Numbered from the stretch's first letter, positions 8,877 to 17,836 are shown. The stretch: DNA of 64,000 nt from Pseudomonadota bacterium (GCA_013285445.1 CP053448.1:1364001-1428000), one strand, 5' to 3'. The notes: a model not told the origin generated them from the sequence alone. Made by a program: numbers and translations.

Positions 8877-9515
8877 AAACCTCGTCCGTCGGGGACGCGG
8901 CCCCGATCTACCCGACGGTTTCGCGTTCGGACCGTTCGTTATGGCGCGTACCGGATTTGTAGGTCGCGGTCACATCCGCCACGGGTTTGGCGGAAATTCC
9001 TGACGGTTTCGCGTTCGGACCGTTCGTTGTGGCGCGTACCGGATTTGTAGGTCGCGGTCACATCCGCGACGGACGACATCGCGTCAACCACCACACGGAT
9101 CTCATGCGTGCCCCGCGCTCAGAAGGGTTGGGGGTTGTCCCGCCACGTGTACCGATTCCGGACCTCGTCCGTCGGGGACGCGGCCCCGACCTACCCGACG
9201 GTTTCGCGTTCGGACCGTTCGTTGTGGCGCGTACCGGATTTGTAGGTCGCGGTCACATCCGCCACGGGTTTGGCGGAAATTCCTGACGGTTTCGCGTTCG
9301 AACCGTTCGTTGTGGCGCGTACCGGATTTGTAGGTCGCGGTCACATCCGCGACGGACGACATCGCGTCAACCACCACACGGATCTCATGCATGCCCCGCG
9401 CTCAGAAGGGTTGGGGGCTGTCCCGCCACGTGTACCGATTCCGGACCTCGCCCGTCGGGGACGCGGCCCCGACCTACCCGACGGTTTCGCGTTCGAACCG
9501 TTCGTTGTGGCGCGT
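8877..9515. repeat. 283-bp tandem repeat array with REP-like hairpins (about 2.3 copies)
   Basis: The stretch from the FMN reductase to tRNA-Arg holds no gene. It is a tandem duplication with a 283-bp period: GACGGTTTCGCGTTCG begins units at 8914, 9197 and (partial) 9480, and a matching partial lies before 8914. Inside each unit an 88-bp segment is itself repeated (8914 and 9002). Each unit holds two hairpin types with a 7-bp stem and 6-base loop: GTCGGGG…CCCCGAC and GTCGCGG…CCGCGAC (or CCGCCAC). Copies differ by only a few substitutions, so the duplication is recent or homogenised. Short open frames across it are translation artefacts of the repeat. Confidence 0.9.
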
Positions 9516-9572
9516 GCCATTCATACGGCTGAATGCGTGAACGGACGCACCGGCGCACCGGTCCACCGAAAA

Positions 9573-9649
9573 TGGCGCCCCGGACAGGAGTCGAACCTGT
9601 GACCTGCCGCTTAGGAGGCGGCTGCTCTATCCTGCTGAGCTACCGGGGC
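9573..9649 (-). tRNA. tRNA-Arg (anticodon CCT)
   Basis: On the minus strand the acceptor stem GCCCCGG/CCGGGGC is followed by G and an encoded CCA. The anticodon stem-loop is GCCGC CTCCTAA GCGGC (anticodon CCT, arginine) and the T arm is ACAGGTTCGACTCCTGT. Its 5' 23 bases overlap the 3' end of rnd on the same strand. Confidence 0.96.
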
Positions 9650-10805
9650 ATGAGGCCGTGTGAATGGTACCAGAAGGCAGGCGATCGGCAAGCACAGCGC
9701 CGCGCCAGCCGGCAAGCCAGGCCGGGCGTTCACCGCGAACCAGGCGGGTCAGTTCCTTCTTGCTGGCAATCAGGGCCGGGTCGACATCCAGCTCGCCTGC
9801 CAGGTCCCGCACTGCCTGCTGGGCGGCGCTGACGAGTTGGCGCTGTTCAGCGTTCAGGGCGGTCATCGCGACCGGTCGTTCGAAGTCGTCGGGCTTGACC
9901 GACGCCAGACATTGCCGCAGCGCCTCACCATGACGCTGGCGCAGCTTGTCGGGCAGCGCCCGAATGGCCGCTGTGGCACGGCCGGCGCGCGCGGCCTCGG
10001 CCAGCTCGATCAGATGCTCGTCGCTGATCACGAAGCGCCGGGGCAGATCGTGCTCGATTGCGGCTGACTCCCGCCATTGCGCCAGGGCGTCCAGCCAGGC
10101 CAGCGTCCCGGTGTCGAGCCGCCCGGCGCCGCGCACTCGCTCCAGCGGTGAAACCGTGCCGGCGCTGCGTGCATCGTCAACCAGACGCTGGCAGTCTTCT
10201 TCCAGCCAGCCGAGCCGGTCTCGCCGTTCAAGCTCGGCTGTCAGGTGCTGGTGCAGGCGGGGCAGCCAGACCACGTCTTCAGCCGCATAGCGCAGCAGTC
10301 GCTCGGGCAATGGCCGCTTGCACCAGTTACTGCGTGCCTGTCCGCCGGCGAGCTTGACGTCGAAACATTCTGCCACCAGGTGTTCGTAGCGACACTGCAG
10401 CGGCATGCCCAGCATGGCAGCGGCGATCTGGGTATCGAACAGCGGCTCCGGCCACTGGCCGCTGACCCGGTGCAGAACGTCCAGATCCTCACCAACGCTG
10501 TGCAGTATCTTGGTGCATTGCCGGTTGGATAACAGATCGGCCAGCGCCGGCATGTTCGGCAGCGCGACTGCGTCAAGCAGCCACGCGCTGCCGCCGTCGC
10601 TGAGCTGGATCAGGCCGGGCCGGGCGAAAAACGTGCGCTCACGCACGAACTCGGTGTCGACGCCGACAACAGCCCGGTCGCGCCAGGCGCCGGCGGCCGA
10701 CTGCAGCCCCTGGAGTGAGTCGACGAGGGCTGCGGCCTCGACAGTGGCGGTTGATTCGGCCGCTGAATGCGGGGGCGGAGCGGTTGATAATGAGGATCTG
10801 GGCAT
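9627..10805 (-). CDS. rnd: Ribonuclease D
   Basis: RNase D is a 3'–5' exonuclease that trims tRNA and other small-RNA precursors. The 392-residue protein has the DEDDy exonuclease domain (VGVDTEFVRERTFF with the catalytic D and E, then HSVGEDLDVL, and a Y…D motif in RYAAEDVVWLPRL), followed by an HRDC helical domain. The stop codon TAG (9627–9629) lies inside the tRNA-Arg gene. The coding region therefore shares 23 bases with the 5' end of a tRNA, and RNase P cleavage at 9649 would remove the stop codon from the mRNA. The first about 25 residues are not conserved, so the real start could be downstream. Confidence 0.9.
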   Translation of the reverse strand: MPRSSLSTAPPPHSAAESTATVEAAALVDSLQGLQSAAGAWRDRAVVGVDTEFVRERTFFARPGLIQLSDGGSAWLLDAVALPNMPALADLLSNRQCTKILHSVGEDLDVLHRVSGQWPEPLFDTQIAAAMLGMPLQCRYEHLVAECFDVKLAGGQARSNWCKRPLPERLLRYAAEDVVWLPRLHQHLTAELERRDRLGWLEEDCQRLVDDARSAGTVSPLERVRGAGRLDTGTLAWLDALAQWRESAAIEHDLPRRFVISDEHLIELAEAARAGRATAAIRALPDKLRQRHGEALRQCLASVKPDDFERPVAMTALNAEQRQLVSAAQQAVRDLAGELDVDPALIASKKELTRLVRGERPAWLAGWRGAVLADRLPSGTIHTASCPGSSAG

Positions 10806-10953
10806 GAAATGGTGTTGTCATTTGGGAGTTGTCGCCAGCGCCATGATCGGCTATTTTCTCATACTCAATAATTGTGTCCGGTTTGCCTGAATCGGTTTTC
10901 TGGCTGAGCGGTCGCCCAATTCGAACAACCAGCGACAAGCAATCGAGGTTTTG

Positions 10954-12774
10954 ATGAAGTATCTACTGCTAGGCACAAGCATCGTTCTCATGTCGGTTGG
11001 CATAGCTGCCCACGCACAGGATGCGGAGGGGGAAGTCGAATCCGCGGCGCAGGAGGAAGCAGCCGAAGACGAAAATCGGCGCGTTCGCCGGCTCAGTGAC
11101 GTGGTGGGCGAAGGCGCAGAAGAGTTCTCACTGGGCGTACTCGACCTCGAGGTCCCGGATGAGCCGGTTGAGGACCTGCCGGACGTCAGTCTGCCCGATC
11201 CCGAACAGGACGCGCGCCTTCAGTCCCTTTTGACCACGCGTGCCTTTGTGCCCGATGATCCCGACGTCCAGCAGGCCTTGAGCGATCTGCTCGACGAGGT
11301 CGAAGCCAATGCTCGCGAGGCGCTGGCTGCAGGAGATCTGGAAACGGCTCGGCAGCTGGCCGGCGTTCTGGAGGAGATCGCGCCGGAGCGTGAAGTGATC
11401 GCCCAGGTCCAGGCTGAAATCGACAGTCGCCAGCGCGTGCAGTCGCTGCAGGCCGCGGCCCGGGCCGCGCTCGATGCCGGCCGCCTGACGGCGCCGCCCG
11501 GAGACAATGCCGCGGAGCTGTTCGCCGAACTGCTTCAGGCCGAACCCGGTAATCAGGCGGCGCAGTCGGGCCTGGTCGAAACCCACCAGGCACTGCTGGC
11601 CAGCGCCATTGAGCGGGCCCGGGAACTGGATTTCGAGGGGGCCGAAGAGCGTATAGAGGAAGCCGAGGCCGTACACAGCGCGCCCGAGGCCATCGAGGAG
11701 ACCCGCGCCAGCATCGCCGAATTCCGCCAGCGCTATGTGGAAACGCTGCGCGATGAGGCGATCAGCGCCATTGACGCCGGAGAACTCGATGCGGCCGAGG
11801 AGCGCATCACCCAGCTGGTTGCGCTCGGAGATGATCGTAGCCGGATCGAAGCGCTGCGGAGATCGCTGGAGGATGCGCGCTTGTATGGCCGATTCGAGCC
11901 CGGCCAGGTGTTTGCCGACGGCATTGATCGGTTCGATCGCGACGGACCGGACATGGTGGTGATACCGGCCGGCAGCTTCATGATGGGGTCCCCCGACAAC
12001 GAGGATGACCGCATGAGCAATGAAGGGCCGCGCCACCGGGTGACCTTCGAGCGTGGATTCGCGCTGGCGCAAACCGAGATCACGGTCGGGGAGTTTGCGA
12101 TGTTCGTAGACGATACCGGTTACCGTACCGACGCCGAACGCTCCGGTGGCTCGCGCGTTTACGACGTCAGCACCGGCCGCATGGATCGGGAAAACCGCAT
12201 CAACTGGCGACACGACTACGCCGGCAATCGGGCCGACGAGAACATGCCGGTGCTGCATGTTTCCTGGAATGATGCCAGCGCTTACGCAGCCTGGCTGGCA
12301 CAGCAGACCGGACGTAATTATCGGCTGCCCTCGGAAGCGGAGTTCGAGTACGCGCTGCGTGCCGGCAGCCAGACGCCCTACTGGTGGGGTGACCGTGCCC
12401 CGGACAGTCCGCTCGAGAACGTCACCGGTGATGACGATATCTCGCCGAGCAACGCCCGCTGGAACGTGGCCTTTAGCCGCTACGGTGATGGGTTTTGGGG
12501 CCCGGCGCCGGTCGGCAGCCTGCAGCCCAACCCGTTTGGTCTCTACGACATGGGTGGAAACGTCATGGAATGGGTCGAGGACTGCTGGCACGACAGCTAC
12601 GTGCGTGCCCCCGAAGACGGCTCGGCCTGGGTCAACCCCGGCTGCGAGCGACGGGTGATCAGGGGTGCGTCCTGGTCGAGCACGCCGGCCATGTCACGTT
12701 CGGCATTCCGCATTTCGAGCTCGTCGAACAGCACGGACATGCGTGTCGGCTTCCGCGTGGCGCGCGACCTGTAG
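10954..12774 (+). CDS. Secreted FGE-sulfatase (SUMF1-like) domain protein with helical N-terminal region
   Basis: A signal peptide (KYLLLGTSIVLMSVGIAAHAQ) begins at the ATG at 10954, with GAGG five bases upstream. An acidic helical region of about 300 residues has TPR-like repeats (AREALAAGDLETARQLAGVL; ARELDFEGAEERIEEAE; AISAIDAGELDAAEERI). The C-terminal 260 residues are a formylglycine-generating-enzyme-like domain: VVIPAGSFMMGS, ALAQTEITVGEFA, PVLHVSWNDASAYAAWL, RLPSEAEFEYA, GNVMEWVEDCW, VIRGASW and GFRVAR. Two cysteines (EDCW, PGCERR) are present, but most bacterial members are not true sulfatase activators, and no sulfatase gene is nearby. It is probably periplasmic; the function is unknown. 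Confidence 0.85.
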   Translation: MKYLLLGTSIVLMSVGIAAHAQDAEGEVESAAQEEAAEDENRRVRRLSDVVGEGAEEFSLGVLDLEVPDEPVEDLPDVSLPDPEQDARLQSLLTTRAFVPDDPDVQQALSDLLDEVEANAREALAAGDLETARQLAGVLEEIAPEREVIAQVQAEIDSRQRVQSLQAAARAALDAGRLTAPPGDNAAELFAELLQAEPGNQAAQSGLVETHQALLASAIERARELDFEGAEERIEEAEAVHSAPEAIEETRASIAEFRQRYVETLRDEAISAIDAGELDAAEERITQLVALGDDRSRIEALRRSLEDARLYGRFEPGQVFADGIDRFDRDGPDMVVIPAGSFMMGSPDNEDDRMSNEGPRHRVTFERGFALAQTEITVGEFAMFVDDTGYRTDAERSGGSRVYDVSTGRMDRENRINWRHDYAGNRADENMPVLHVSWNDASAYAAWLAQQTGRNYRLPSEAEFEYALRAGSQTPYWWGDRAPDSPLENVTGDDDISPSNARWNVAFSRYGDGFWGPAPVGSLQPNPFGLYDMGGNVMEWVEDCWHDSYVRAPEDGSAWVNPGCERRVIRGASWSSTPAMSRSAFRISSSSNSTDMRVGFRVARDL

Positions 12775-12775
12775 T

Positions 12776-12952
12776 CCGCCGTATTCACCACCCGCGCTAC
12801 TGCGACGGCGCCAGAGCACGCATCTGCGCCGTTTCGCTCGGTCGCGCATCCTCACCGTACAGGTGAGTACGTTTCCGGAGCGCTCGGTCGCGAAACGCCC
12901 CATCTACACGTCCTGGCGACGTCTCGCGACGTGCGGGTGGTGAATAAGGCGG
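12776..12952. repeat. 177-bp imperfect palindromic element
   Basis: The 330 bases after the FGE-like gene hold no gene. They contain a long palindrome. The outer arms CCGCCGTATTCACCACCCGC (12776–12795) and GCGGGTGGTGAATAAGGCGG (12933–12952) are 20-bp inverted repeats with one mismatch. Further in, GACGGCGCCAG pairs imperfectly with CTGGCGACGTC, and CGTTTCG pairs with CGAAACG. CTCACC…GGTGAG forms a central hairpin. It has no coding capacity. It could be a MITE-like mobile element or a structured RNA. Confidence 0.7.
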
Positions 12953-13104
12953 GGTAAGGGTTTTCGCGCCGGACGGGATACCAATCGGGCCGGGTCCCCG
13001 GTCCGGTGTCCAGCCGGGCGGTTCCGGCTGCCCCTGTCGTTCAGTTTCCAGTCAGCGCTGCGTGATAGCCTGATCGCCTGATCGCGTCACTGGAGCTCAA
13101 GCCT

Positions 13105-13377
13105 GTGCGAACCATCGTTTTCGTGGCGGCAATGATTTTCGGCCTGACTGTCGAGGCCTCATGCAATCTGTCTTCGGCCCGTCTGTCAGCCGGGCTGGTC
13201 AAGGTGGGCGACTCCGACCGCCGCGTGATTCAGTCCGAGCCGGATCGCGTGGTGCAGCTCGAAACCAGGGCGGGTGGTGCCGCAGGAATCCGCTACGACT
13301 TTTACCGGCGCGGCCAGACCCTGCAGATCCATGTGCGGGGCGGACGAATCACCCGGGTTTGCCGGGTGAGGGAATGA
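13105..13377 (+). CDS. Small secreted protein, DUF2845-like
   Basis: This 90-residue protein uses a GTG start at 13105 with GGAG nine bases upstream. The first 19 residues (RTIVFVAAMIFGLTVEAS) form a signal peptide. The mature part has the pattern SAGLVKVGDSDRRVIQSEPDR and a basic C-terminus with RYDFYRRGQTLQIHVRGGRI and a final cysteine. This resembles DUF2845-type periplasmic proteins of gammaproteobacteria. Function is unknown and the family match is from memory. It lies between the palindromic element and tRNA-Leu. Confidence 0.65.
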   Translation: MRTIVFVAAMIFGLTVEASCNLSSARLSAGLVKVGDSDRRVIQSEPDRVVQLETRAGGAAGIRYDFYRRGQTLQIHVRGGRITRVCRVRE

Positions 13378-13388
13378 TCGAGCGGTGG

Positions 13389-13475
13389 TGGTGCCGGGGG
13401 CGGGAATCGAACCCGCACTCTGTTGCCAGAACCGGATTTTGAGTCCGGCGCGTCTACCAGTTCCGCCACCCCGGC
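13389..13475 (-). tRNA. tRNA-Leu (anticodon CAA)
   Basis: This is an 87-base type II tRNA with acceptor stem GCCGGGG/CCCCGGC, discriminator A and encoded CCA. The anticodon loop CTCAAAA gives anticodon CAA (leucine). A long variable arm (TGGCAACAGAGT region) and T arm GCGGGTTCGATTCCCGC are visible. Confidence 0.96.
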
Positions 13476-13545
13476 GGGCAGGCGCCTATTGTCCGTATCG
13501 TCGCCTTGGAAGTAAAGACCCGCAGCGCCGTCCGACCGTGGCCTG

Positions 13546-14637
13546 TCAGCCCGCTTCCAGCCAGCGGCGGATCGGCTTGCCGAAGGTGTCGATGTCGACC
13601 AGAAAGGCGTCATGCCCCTGCACGGACTGCAGGGCATGGTATGTCACGTCGCTGTCGCTGCCATCCAGGGCCGCCGCCAGTTCTTTTTGCTGATAAAGCG
13701 GAAACAGAATGTCGGTCCTGACTCCGAGCACCAGCGCGCGACCGGCAAAGCTCTGCCTGAACATCTCTTTCAAGGTGCCGCCGGCATCGCAGGCGTCGAA
13801 CATGTCCATGGCGCGTGACAGGTACAGATAGCAGCAGGGATCGAACTGGCCGACAAACTTGCGGGCATGGGTTTCAAGATAGGATTCCACCGCAAAGCGC
13901 ATCCCGAACAGGGTCGGCGGGAAGTAGTCCTGGGTCTGACGGCCGAAGCGCTGCTGCCACTCGGTTGCCGAGCGATAGGAAATCATGCCCAGTTTGCGCG
14001 CCAGGCGCATGCCGACCTCCGGCCAGGCGTCGTCGGTGTAGTGGCCGTCGCGGAAGTTGCGGTCGGTCACAATGGCCTCGCGCTGAAGTGAGCGGATCGC
14101 AATGGCCATCGGTGTGGCCGAGCAGGCCGTCGAGATCAGGGCCACACGGTCGGTGGTCATGGGAAACAGCTTGAGCCAGGCCATTGTTGTCAGCCCGCCC
14201 ATTGACGGGCCGATGATGGCATGCAGGTGACGGATGCCAAGCGCGTCCACAACCAGTCGGGTTGAGCGCGCGATATCTTCGATGGCCAGTTCCGGAAAAG
14301 TGAGTCGCCAGGGCTCGCCGCTAGCCGGGTTGATGCTGGCCGGCCCGGTCGAGCCCATGCATGAACCCAGGGAGTTGACGCACAGCACGAACAAGCGCCT
14401 GGTATCGATCGGTTTATCCGGCCCGATCATGTCTTCCCACCAGCCCGGTTTCGGGTCCTGGCTGGAGGAAGCCGCGTGGGCGCCTGGCGACAGGCCGGTA
14501 AAGATCAGTACCGCATTGCTGGCTTGCGCATTGAGCTCACCCCATGATTCCCAGGCCAGACGCAGACCGGGCAACTGGCCTCCGCGATAAAGCGTGAACG
14601 GCTTGTCGTGGTCGAAGTAGTGGGTCGCCGGGCCCAT
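13546..14637 (-). CDS. metX: Homoserine (or serine) O-acyltransferase, MetX family
   Basis: The protein has 363 residues and an alpha/beta hydrolase fold. The nucleophile elbow GPSMGG carries the catalytic serine. The conserved VNSLGSCMGSTGPASINP segment forms the oxyanion and acyl-CoA region, and a late D and H (TDILFP, VQGHDAFLVD) complete the triad. It activates homoserine with an acyl group for methionine synthesis. The family splits into acetyl- and succinyl-transferases, and Xanthomonadales relatives can act on serine instead, so the acyl donor and acceptor are open. A CATCACC…GGTGATG hairpin (14672–14689) lies in the 5' leader. I could not match the leader to a known SAM riboswitch. 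Confidence 0.88.
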   Translation of the reverse strand: MGPATHYFDHDKPFTLYRGGQLPGLRLAWESWGELNAQASNAVLIFTGLSPGAHAASSSQDPKPGWWEDMIGPDKPIDTRRLFVLCVNSLGSCMGSTGPASINPASGEPWRLTFPELAIEDIARSTRLVVDALGIRHLHAIIGPSMGGLTTMAWLKLFPMTTDRVALISTACSATPMAIAIRSLQREAIVTDRNFRDGHYTDDAWPEVGMRLARKLGMISYRSATEWQQRFGRQTQDYFPPTLFGMRFAVESYLETHARKFVGQFDPCCYLYLSRAMDMFDACDAGGTLKEMFRQSFAGRALVLGVRTDILFPLYQQKELAAALDGSDSDVTYHALQSVQGHDAFLVDIDTFGKPIRRWLEAG

Positions 14638-14830
14638 AGCCTTAGCCTTGGAATCAGAAGAGGGCGCTTTTCATCACCAGCCGGTGATGTGGCCATGATA
14701 GCGTCTTGTGCCATTCGAGTGGAATTCACGTCGATGGGTATTCGTATCGGCCTGACTTGCGGCGCCCAGCCTTCAGGCAGCGTGCGCGGTGGATCAGGCA
14801 ACAGGCCGAGCGGCTGCAGTCGGGTCGCGA

Positions 14831-15100
14831 CTACAGGGGATCGGTGAACTGGGCCAGGGCAATACCGCGATCGGGCAGCAGCACCGGGATGTCATCTTCG
14901 ATAGCGTAGATGACCTTGTCGTCGCGGGTGATCAGCGCCGCTGAAACGGGCTCGGTGACGCTGCTGTGGTCGACGTAGACCACGCCGCCATCCCGGATGC
15001 GCTGGTTGAGCGTCTTGAGGCGCGATTTCTCCAGCGGGCGCAGCGGCTGGTGGCTGACCGGGCAGCACAGAATGTCGAGCAGGTGTGATGGCAGGTTCAT
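14831..15100 (-). CDS. Trm112/YcaR-family small zinc-ribbon-like protein
   Basis: The start chosen (NLPSHLLDILCCPVSHQPL, 89 residues) fits the Trm112/YcaR family. These proteins begin LLDILVCPxxxxPL and end with a segment like YAIEDDIPVLLPDRG. Family members support methyltransferases or act near lipid A enzymes, but bacterial roles are poorly defined. Of the usual metal-binding cysteines only the first pair region (ILCCPV) is visible, so zinc binding is uncertain. The longer upstream frame is not conserved. Confidence 0.8.
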   Translation of the reverse strand: MNLPSHLLDILCCPVSHQPLRPLEKSRLKTLNQRIRDGGVVYVDHSSVTEPVSAALITRDDKVIYAIEDDIPVLLPDRGIALAQFTDPL

Positions 15101-15189
15101 GCATCGGATTGTAGCGCGAACCGCGCCTTCATTTACTCCGGATTGAGGCGCTGCTAGTATGCAGGGTTTTCCACTTCCGGAGACAAGCC

Positions 15190-15687
15190 ATGGCAACTGC
15201 GCCGCTGGTCGGTCTGATCATGGGCTCGCGCAGTGACTGGGAGACCATGCAGCACGCGGCCCATACGCTCGACGCGCTGGACGTCGCGTTCGAAGCCCGG
15301 GTTGTTTCGGCGCACCGTACGCCCGATGCCATGTTCGAATGGGCCGAAGCGGCCGAACAGCGCGGCATCGAGGTGATCATTGCCGGTGCCGGTGGTGCCG
15401 CCCATCTGCCGGGCATGGTTGCGGCCAAGACCGTGCTGCCGGTGCTCGGAGTGCCGGTACAATCGCGCACCCTCAACGGACTGGATTCGCTGCTGTCAAT
15501 CGCGCAGATGCCGGGCGGGGTGCCAGTCGGTACGCTGGCCATTGGCCGTGCCGGAGCCATCAACGCCGCTCTGCTGGCCGCCGCCATGCTGGGCAGCCGC
15601 CATCCCGACATTCGCGAGCGCTACCGCCGCTGGCGTCAGCGTCAGACCGATGATGTGCAGGCCGATCCCGACCCGCAGCGCACATGA
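15190..15687 (+). CDS. purE: N5-carboxyaminoimidazole ribonucleotide mutase PurE
   Basis: Class I PurE, 165 residues, moves the carboxyl group of N5-CAIR to give CAIR in purine synthesis. Signatures are [33 protein letters not shown] (catalytic H), [14 protein letters not shown] and [17 protein letters not shown]. The ATG at 15190 follows CTTCCGGAGACAAGCC, which contains GGAG at good spacing. It overlaps purK by 4 bases, forming a two-gene operon. Confidence 0.97.
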   Translation: MATAPLVGLIMGSRSDWETMQHAAHTLDALDVAFEARVVSAHRTPDAMFEWAEAAEQRGIEVIIAGAGGAAHLPGMVAAKTVLPVLGVPVQSRTLNGLDSLLSIAQMPGGVPVGTLAIGRAGAINAALLAAAMLGSRHPDIRERYRRWRQRQTDDVQADPDPQRT

Positions 15688-16811
15688 ACATCGGCATTCT
15701 GGGAGGCGGACAGCTGGCCCGCATGATGGCCCAGGCAGGCATTCCCATGGGCCTGCAGTTCACCTTTCTTGACCCCAAGCCGGATGCGTGTGCTGCGGCC
15801 CTGGGCCGGCTGCTTGTCGCCGACTGGGATGATGCCGGGGCGCTGGAGACGCTGGCAGAATGCGACCGCATCACCTGTGACTTCGAGAACGTGCCAGCCG
15901 GCGTGCTCGAGCGCCTGGCGGAGATCCGGCCGGTTCGGCCGGGTGCCGCTGCCTTTGCGGCGGCGCAGGACCGGCTGGCCGAAAAGCGTCTGTTTGAGTC
16001 GATTGGCCTCGAAGTGGCCCCGTTCGCGCCGGTGGCCAGCCGAATCGAGCTGCTCGAGGCGCTGGACCGGGTCGGCTATCCGGCCGTACTCAAGACGCGG
16101 CGCATGGGCTATGACGGCAAGGGGCAGTACCTGCTGCGCCAGCGCGAGGATCTGGAGCCGGCCTGGGCTGCGCTCGGCGATGACCCGCTGATCCTCGAAG
16201 GCTGGGTTCCGTTTGATTTCGAATGTGCCATTACGGTCGCGCGCGATGCGGCCGGCAACCTGCGCTGCTATCCCCTTACCCGCACCGTCCACGACAACGG
16301 CATGCTGGCCCTGGCGCGCTGCCCGGCCGGGGTTGATGCGGCCATGGCTGCTGCGGCGGCCGAGGCTGCCCGCAGGCTGGCCACGCATCTCGAATACGTT
16401 GGCTGTCTGACCCTGGAGCTGTTTGCTGTCGGTGATCGTCTGCTGGCCAACGAGTTCGCTCCGCGCGTGCACAACTCGGCGCACTGGACCATCGAGGGCA
16501 CGTTCTGCTCGCAGTTCGAAAACCACCTGCGTGCGGTTTGCGATTTACCGCTGGGCGACCCCGCTGCCCGCGGCGCGGCATTGATGGTCAACTGGATCGG
16601 CGCGATCCCCGAACCCGTGCGCCTGCTCGGCATCGACGGTCTGTGCTGGCACAATTACGGCAAATCGGCCCGCCCGGGTCGCAAGGTCGGTCACGCCACG
16701 CTGCTCGGGCATGATCTCGACGACCTCAGGGCACGGGCCGGCCAGCTCGGCCCGCAGCTGGCTTCTTACACCGCCTCGTTGCTCAACGGGCTGATGAAGG
16801 TCTCGGTCTGA
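15684..16811 (+). CDS. purK: N5-carboxyaminoimidazole ribonucleotide synthase PurK
   Basis: This is a 375-residue ATP-grasp enzyme. It makes N5-CAIR from AIR, bicarbonate and ATP, the step before PurE. The N-terminus [17 protein letters not shown], the ATP-grasp segment [14 protein letters not shown] and the metal/substrate motifs [18 protein letters not shown] are diagnostic. It is translationally coupled to purE. Its last 46 bases overlap the 3' end of the convergent ABC-transporter gene, so both C-termini are encoded by the same DNA. Confidence 0.96.
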   Translation: MNIGILGGGQLARMMAQAGIPMGLQFTFLDPKPDACAAALGRLLVADWDDAGALETLAECDRITCDFENVPAGVLERLAEIRPVRPGAAAFAAAQDRLAEKRLFESIGLEVAPFAPVASRIELLEALDRVGYPAVLKTRRMGYDGKGQYLLRQREDLEPAWAALGDDPLILEGWVPFDFECAITVARDAAGNLRCYPLTRTVHDNGMLALARCPAGVDAAMAAAAAEAARRLATHLEYVGCLTLELFAVGDRLLANEFAPRVHNSAHWTIEGTFCSQFENHLRAVCDLPLGDPAARGAALMVNWIGAIPEPVRLLGIDGLCWHNYGKSARPGRKVGHATLLGHDLDDLRARAGQLGPQLASYTASLLNGLMKVSV

Positions 16812-17836
16812 GCCGTCGGAAACAGCACCAGGTGGCGCGCATCGAGCGCCACGCCAATACATTCGCCGACAGCGAAGTCCTCGTGGCTGGGAAACAGTGC
16901 GGCGACTTCTTCACCACTGTCGAGCTGCAGCCGGTAGAGAATCTGTGCACCCTGAAACTGGCGGGAGATGACCCGGGCACGGGGGCCGGCGGGATCGGGG
17001 CGCAGGTCGTCGGGCCGAATCAACAGCGCCAGCCGATCGCCACTGGGCCGGTCGGCCGGCAGCGGTGATCGGCCCAGGCCGTGCAGGAGCTGATCGCCGT
17101 CGACCCGTGCATCGAGGTAGCTGCCGCGACCGGTGAATGCCGCCACGTAGTGGTTGGCCGGTCGGTGGTAGAGCTGATAGGGGCTATCCCACTGCAGCAT
17201 GCGCCCGCGCCTGAGCAGGCCGACCCGGTCGGCCAGGGCAAAGGCCTCCTGCTGGTCGTGAGTGACCATCAGGGTTGCGGTGCCGCGCGCCTTGAGGATG
17301 GCGCGTACCTCCTCGCCGACCCGGCGCCGCAGGCGGGCGTCGAGATTTGAAAACGGCTCGTCCATCAGCAGCACGTTGGGTTCGGGAGCCAGCGCCCGCG
17401 CCAGGGCCACGCGCTGCTGCTGGCCGCCGGACAGCTCGTGCGGGTAGCGATGGCCCAGTCCGCCCAGGCCGGTCATGCCGAGCAGTTCCGTGACCCGTGA
17501 GGTGCGTTCGGCGCGGCTGAGCCGGCGCAGGCCAAAGCCGACGTTGCCGGCCACATCGAGATGCGGAAACAGGGCATGGTCCTGGAAGACCATCCCCACA
17601 CTGCGCTGCTCGGGCGGCAAGCGCCCGGCTGGCGTGCTGGCCAACTGATCGCCAATGCGAATCTCGCCGGCGCGCAGTGGCTCGAAACCGGCAATCGCGC
17701 GCAGCACGGTGGTCTTGCCGCAGCCCGACGCGCCCAGCAGGCAGCCGATCTCCCCGGCATCCAGGCTGAAACTCAGGCCCCGAATGACGAGTTCCCGGGC
17801 GTAGCCCAGCTCAATCTTGTCGACCTCGAGGATCAT
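16766..17836 (-). CDS. ABC transporter ATP-binding protein (FbpC/PotA-like)
   Basis: The ATPase has 356 residues. Walker A is LLGASGCGKTT, the Q-loop VFQDHALFPHL, the signature LSGGQQQRVALARAL, Walker B VLLMDEPFSNLD and the H-loop MVTHDQQEAF. A C-terminal TOBE domain follows (LIRPDDLRP, VISRQFQGAQ), as in importers for ferric iron, spermidine or sulfate. The order of motifs is closest to FbpC-type iron transport ATPases. No permease or binding-protein gene is adjacent, so substrate and partners are unknown. It starts 4 bases inside the end of argD. Confidence 0.88.
   Translation of the reverse strand: MILEVDKIELGYARELVIRGLSFSLDAGEIGCLLGASGCGKTTVLRAIAGFEPLRAGEIRIGDQLASTPAGRLPPEQRSVGMVFQDHALFPHLDVAGNVGFGLRRLSRAERTSRVTELLGMTGLGGLGHRYPHELSGGQQQRVALARALAPEPNVLLMDEPFSNLDARLRRRVGEEVRAILKARGTATLMVTHDQQEAFALADRVGLLRRGRMLQWDSPYQLYHRPANHYVAAFTGRGSYLDARVDGDQLLHGLGRSPLPADRPSGDRLALLIRPDDLRPDPAGPRARVISRQFQGAQILYRLQLDSGEEVAALFPSHEDFAVGECIGVALDARHLVLFPTAQTETFISPLSNEAV

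Noticed and set aside
8877..9515. Possible CRISPR array
   Set aside because: The unit is 283 bp with a nested 88-bp repeat, not 25–40-bp repeats with unique spacers, and no cas gene is present.
8987..9602. Several about 100-codon frames across the 283-bp repeat
   Set aside because: They repeat with the DNA unit, occur on both strands, and run into tRNA-Arg; there is no ribosome site or known domain.
14638..14760. SAM-type riboswitch in the metX leader
   Set aside because: Only one simple hairpin (CATCACC…GGTGATG) is visible; the conserved bases of SAM-I, SAM-II or SAH riboswitches were not found.
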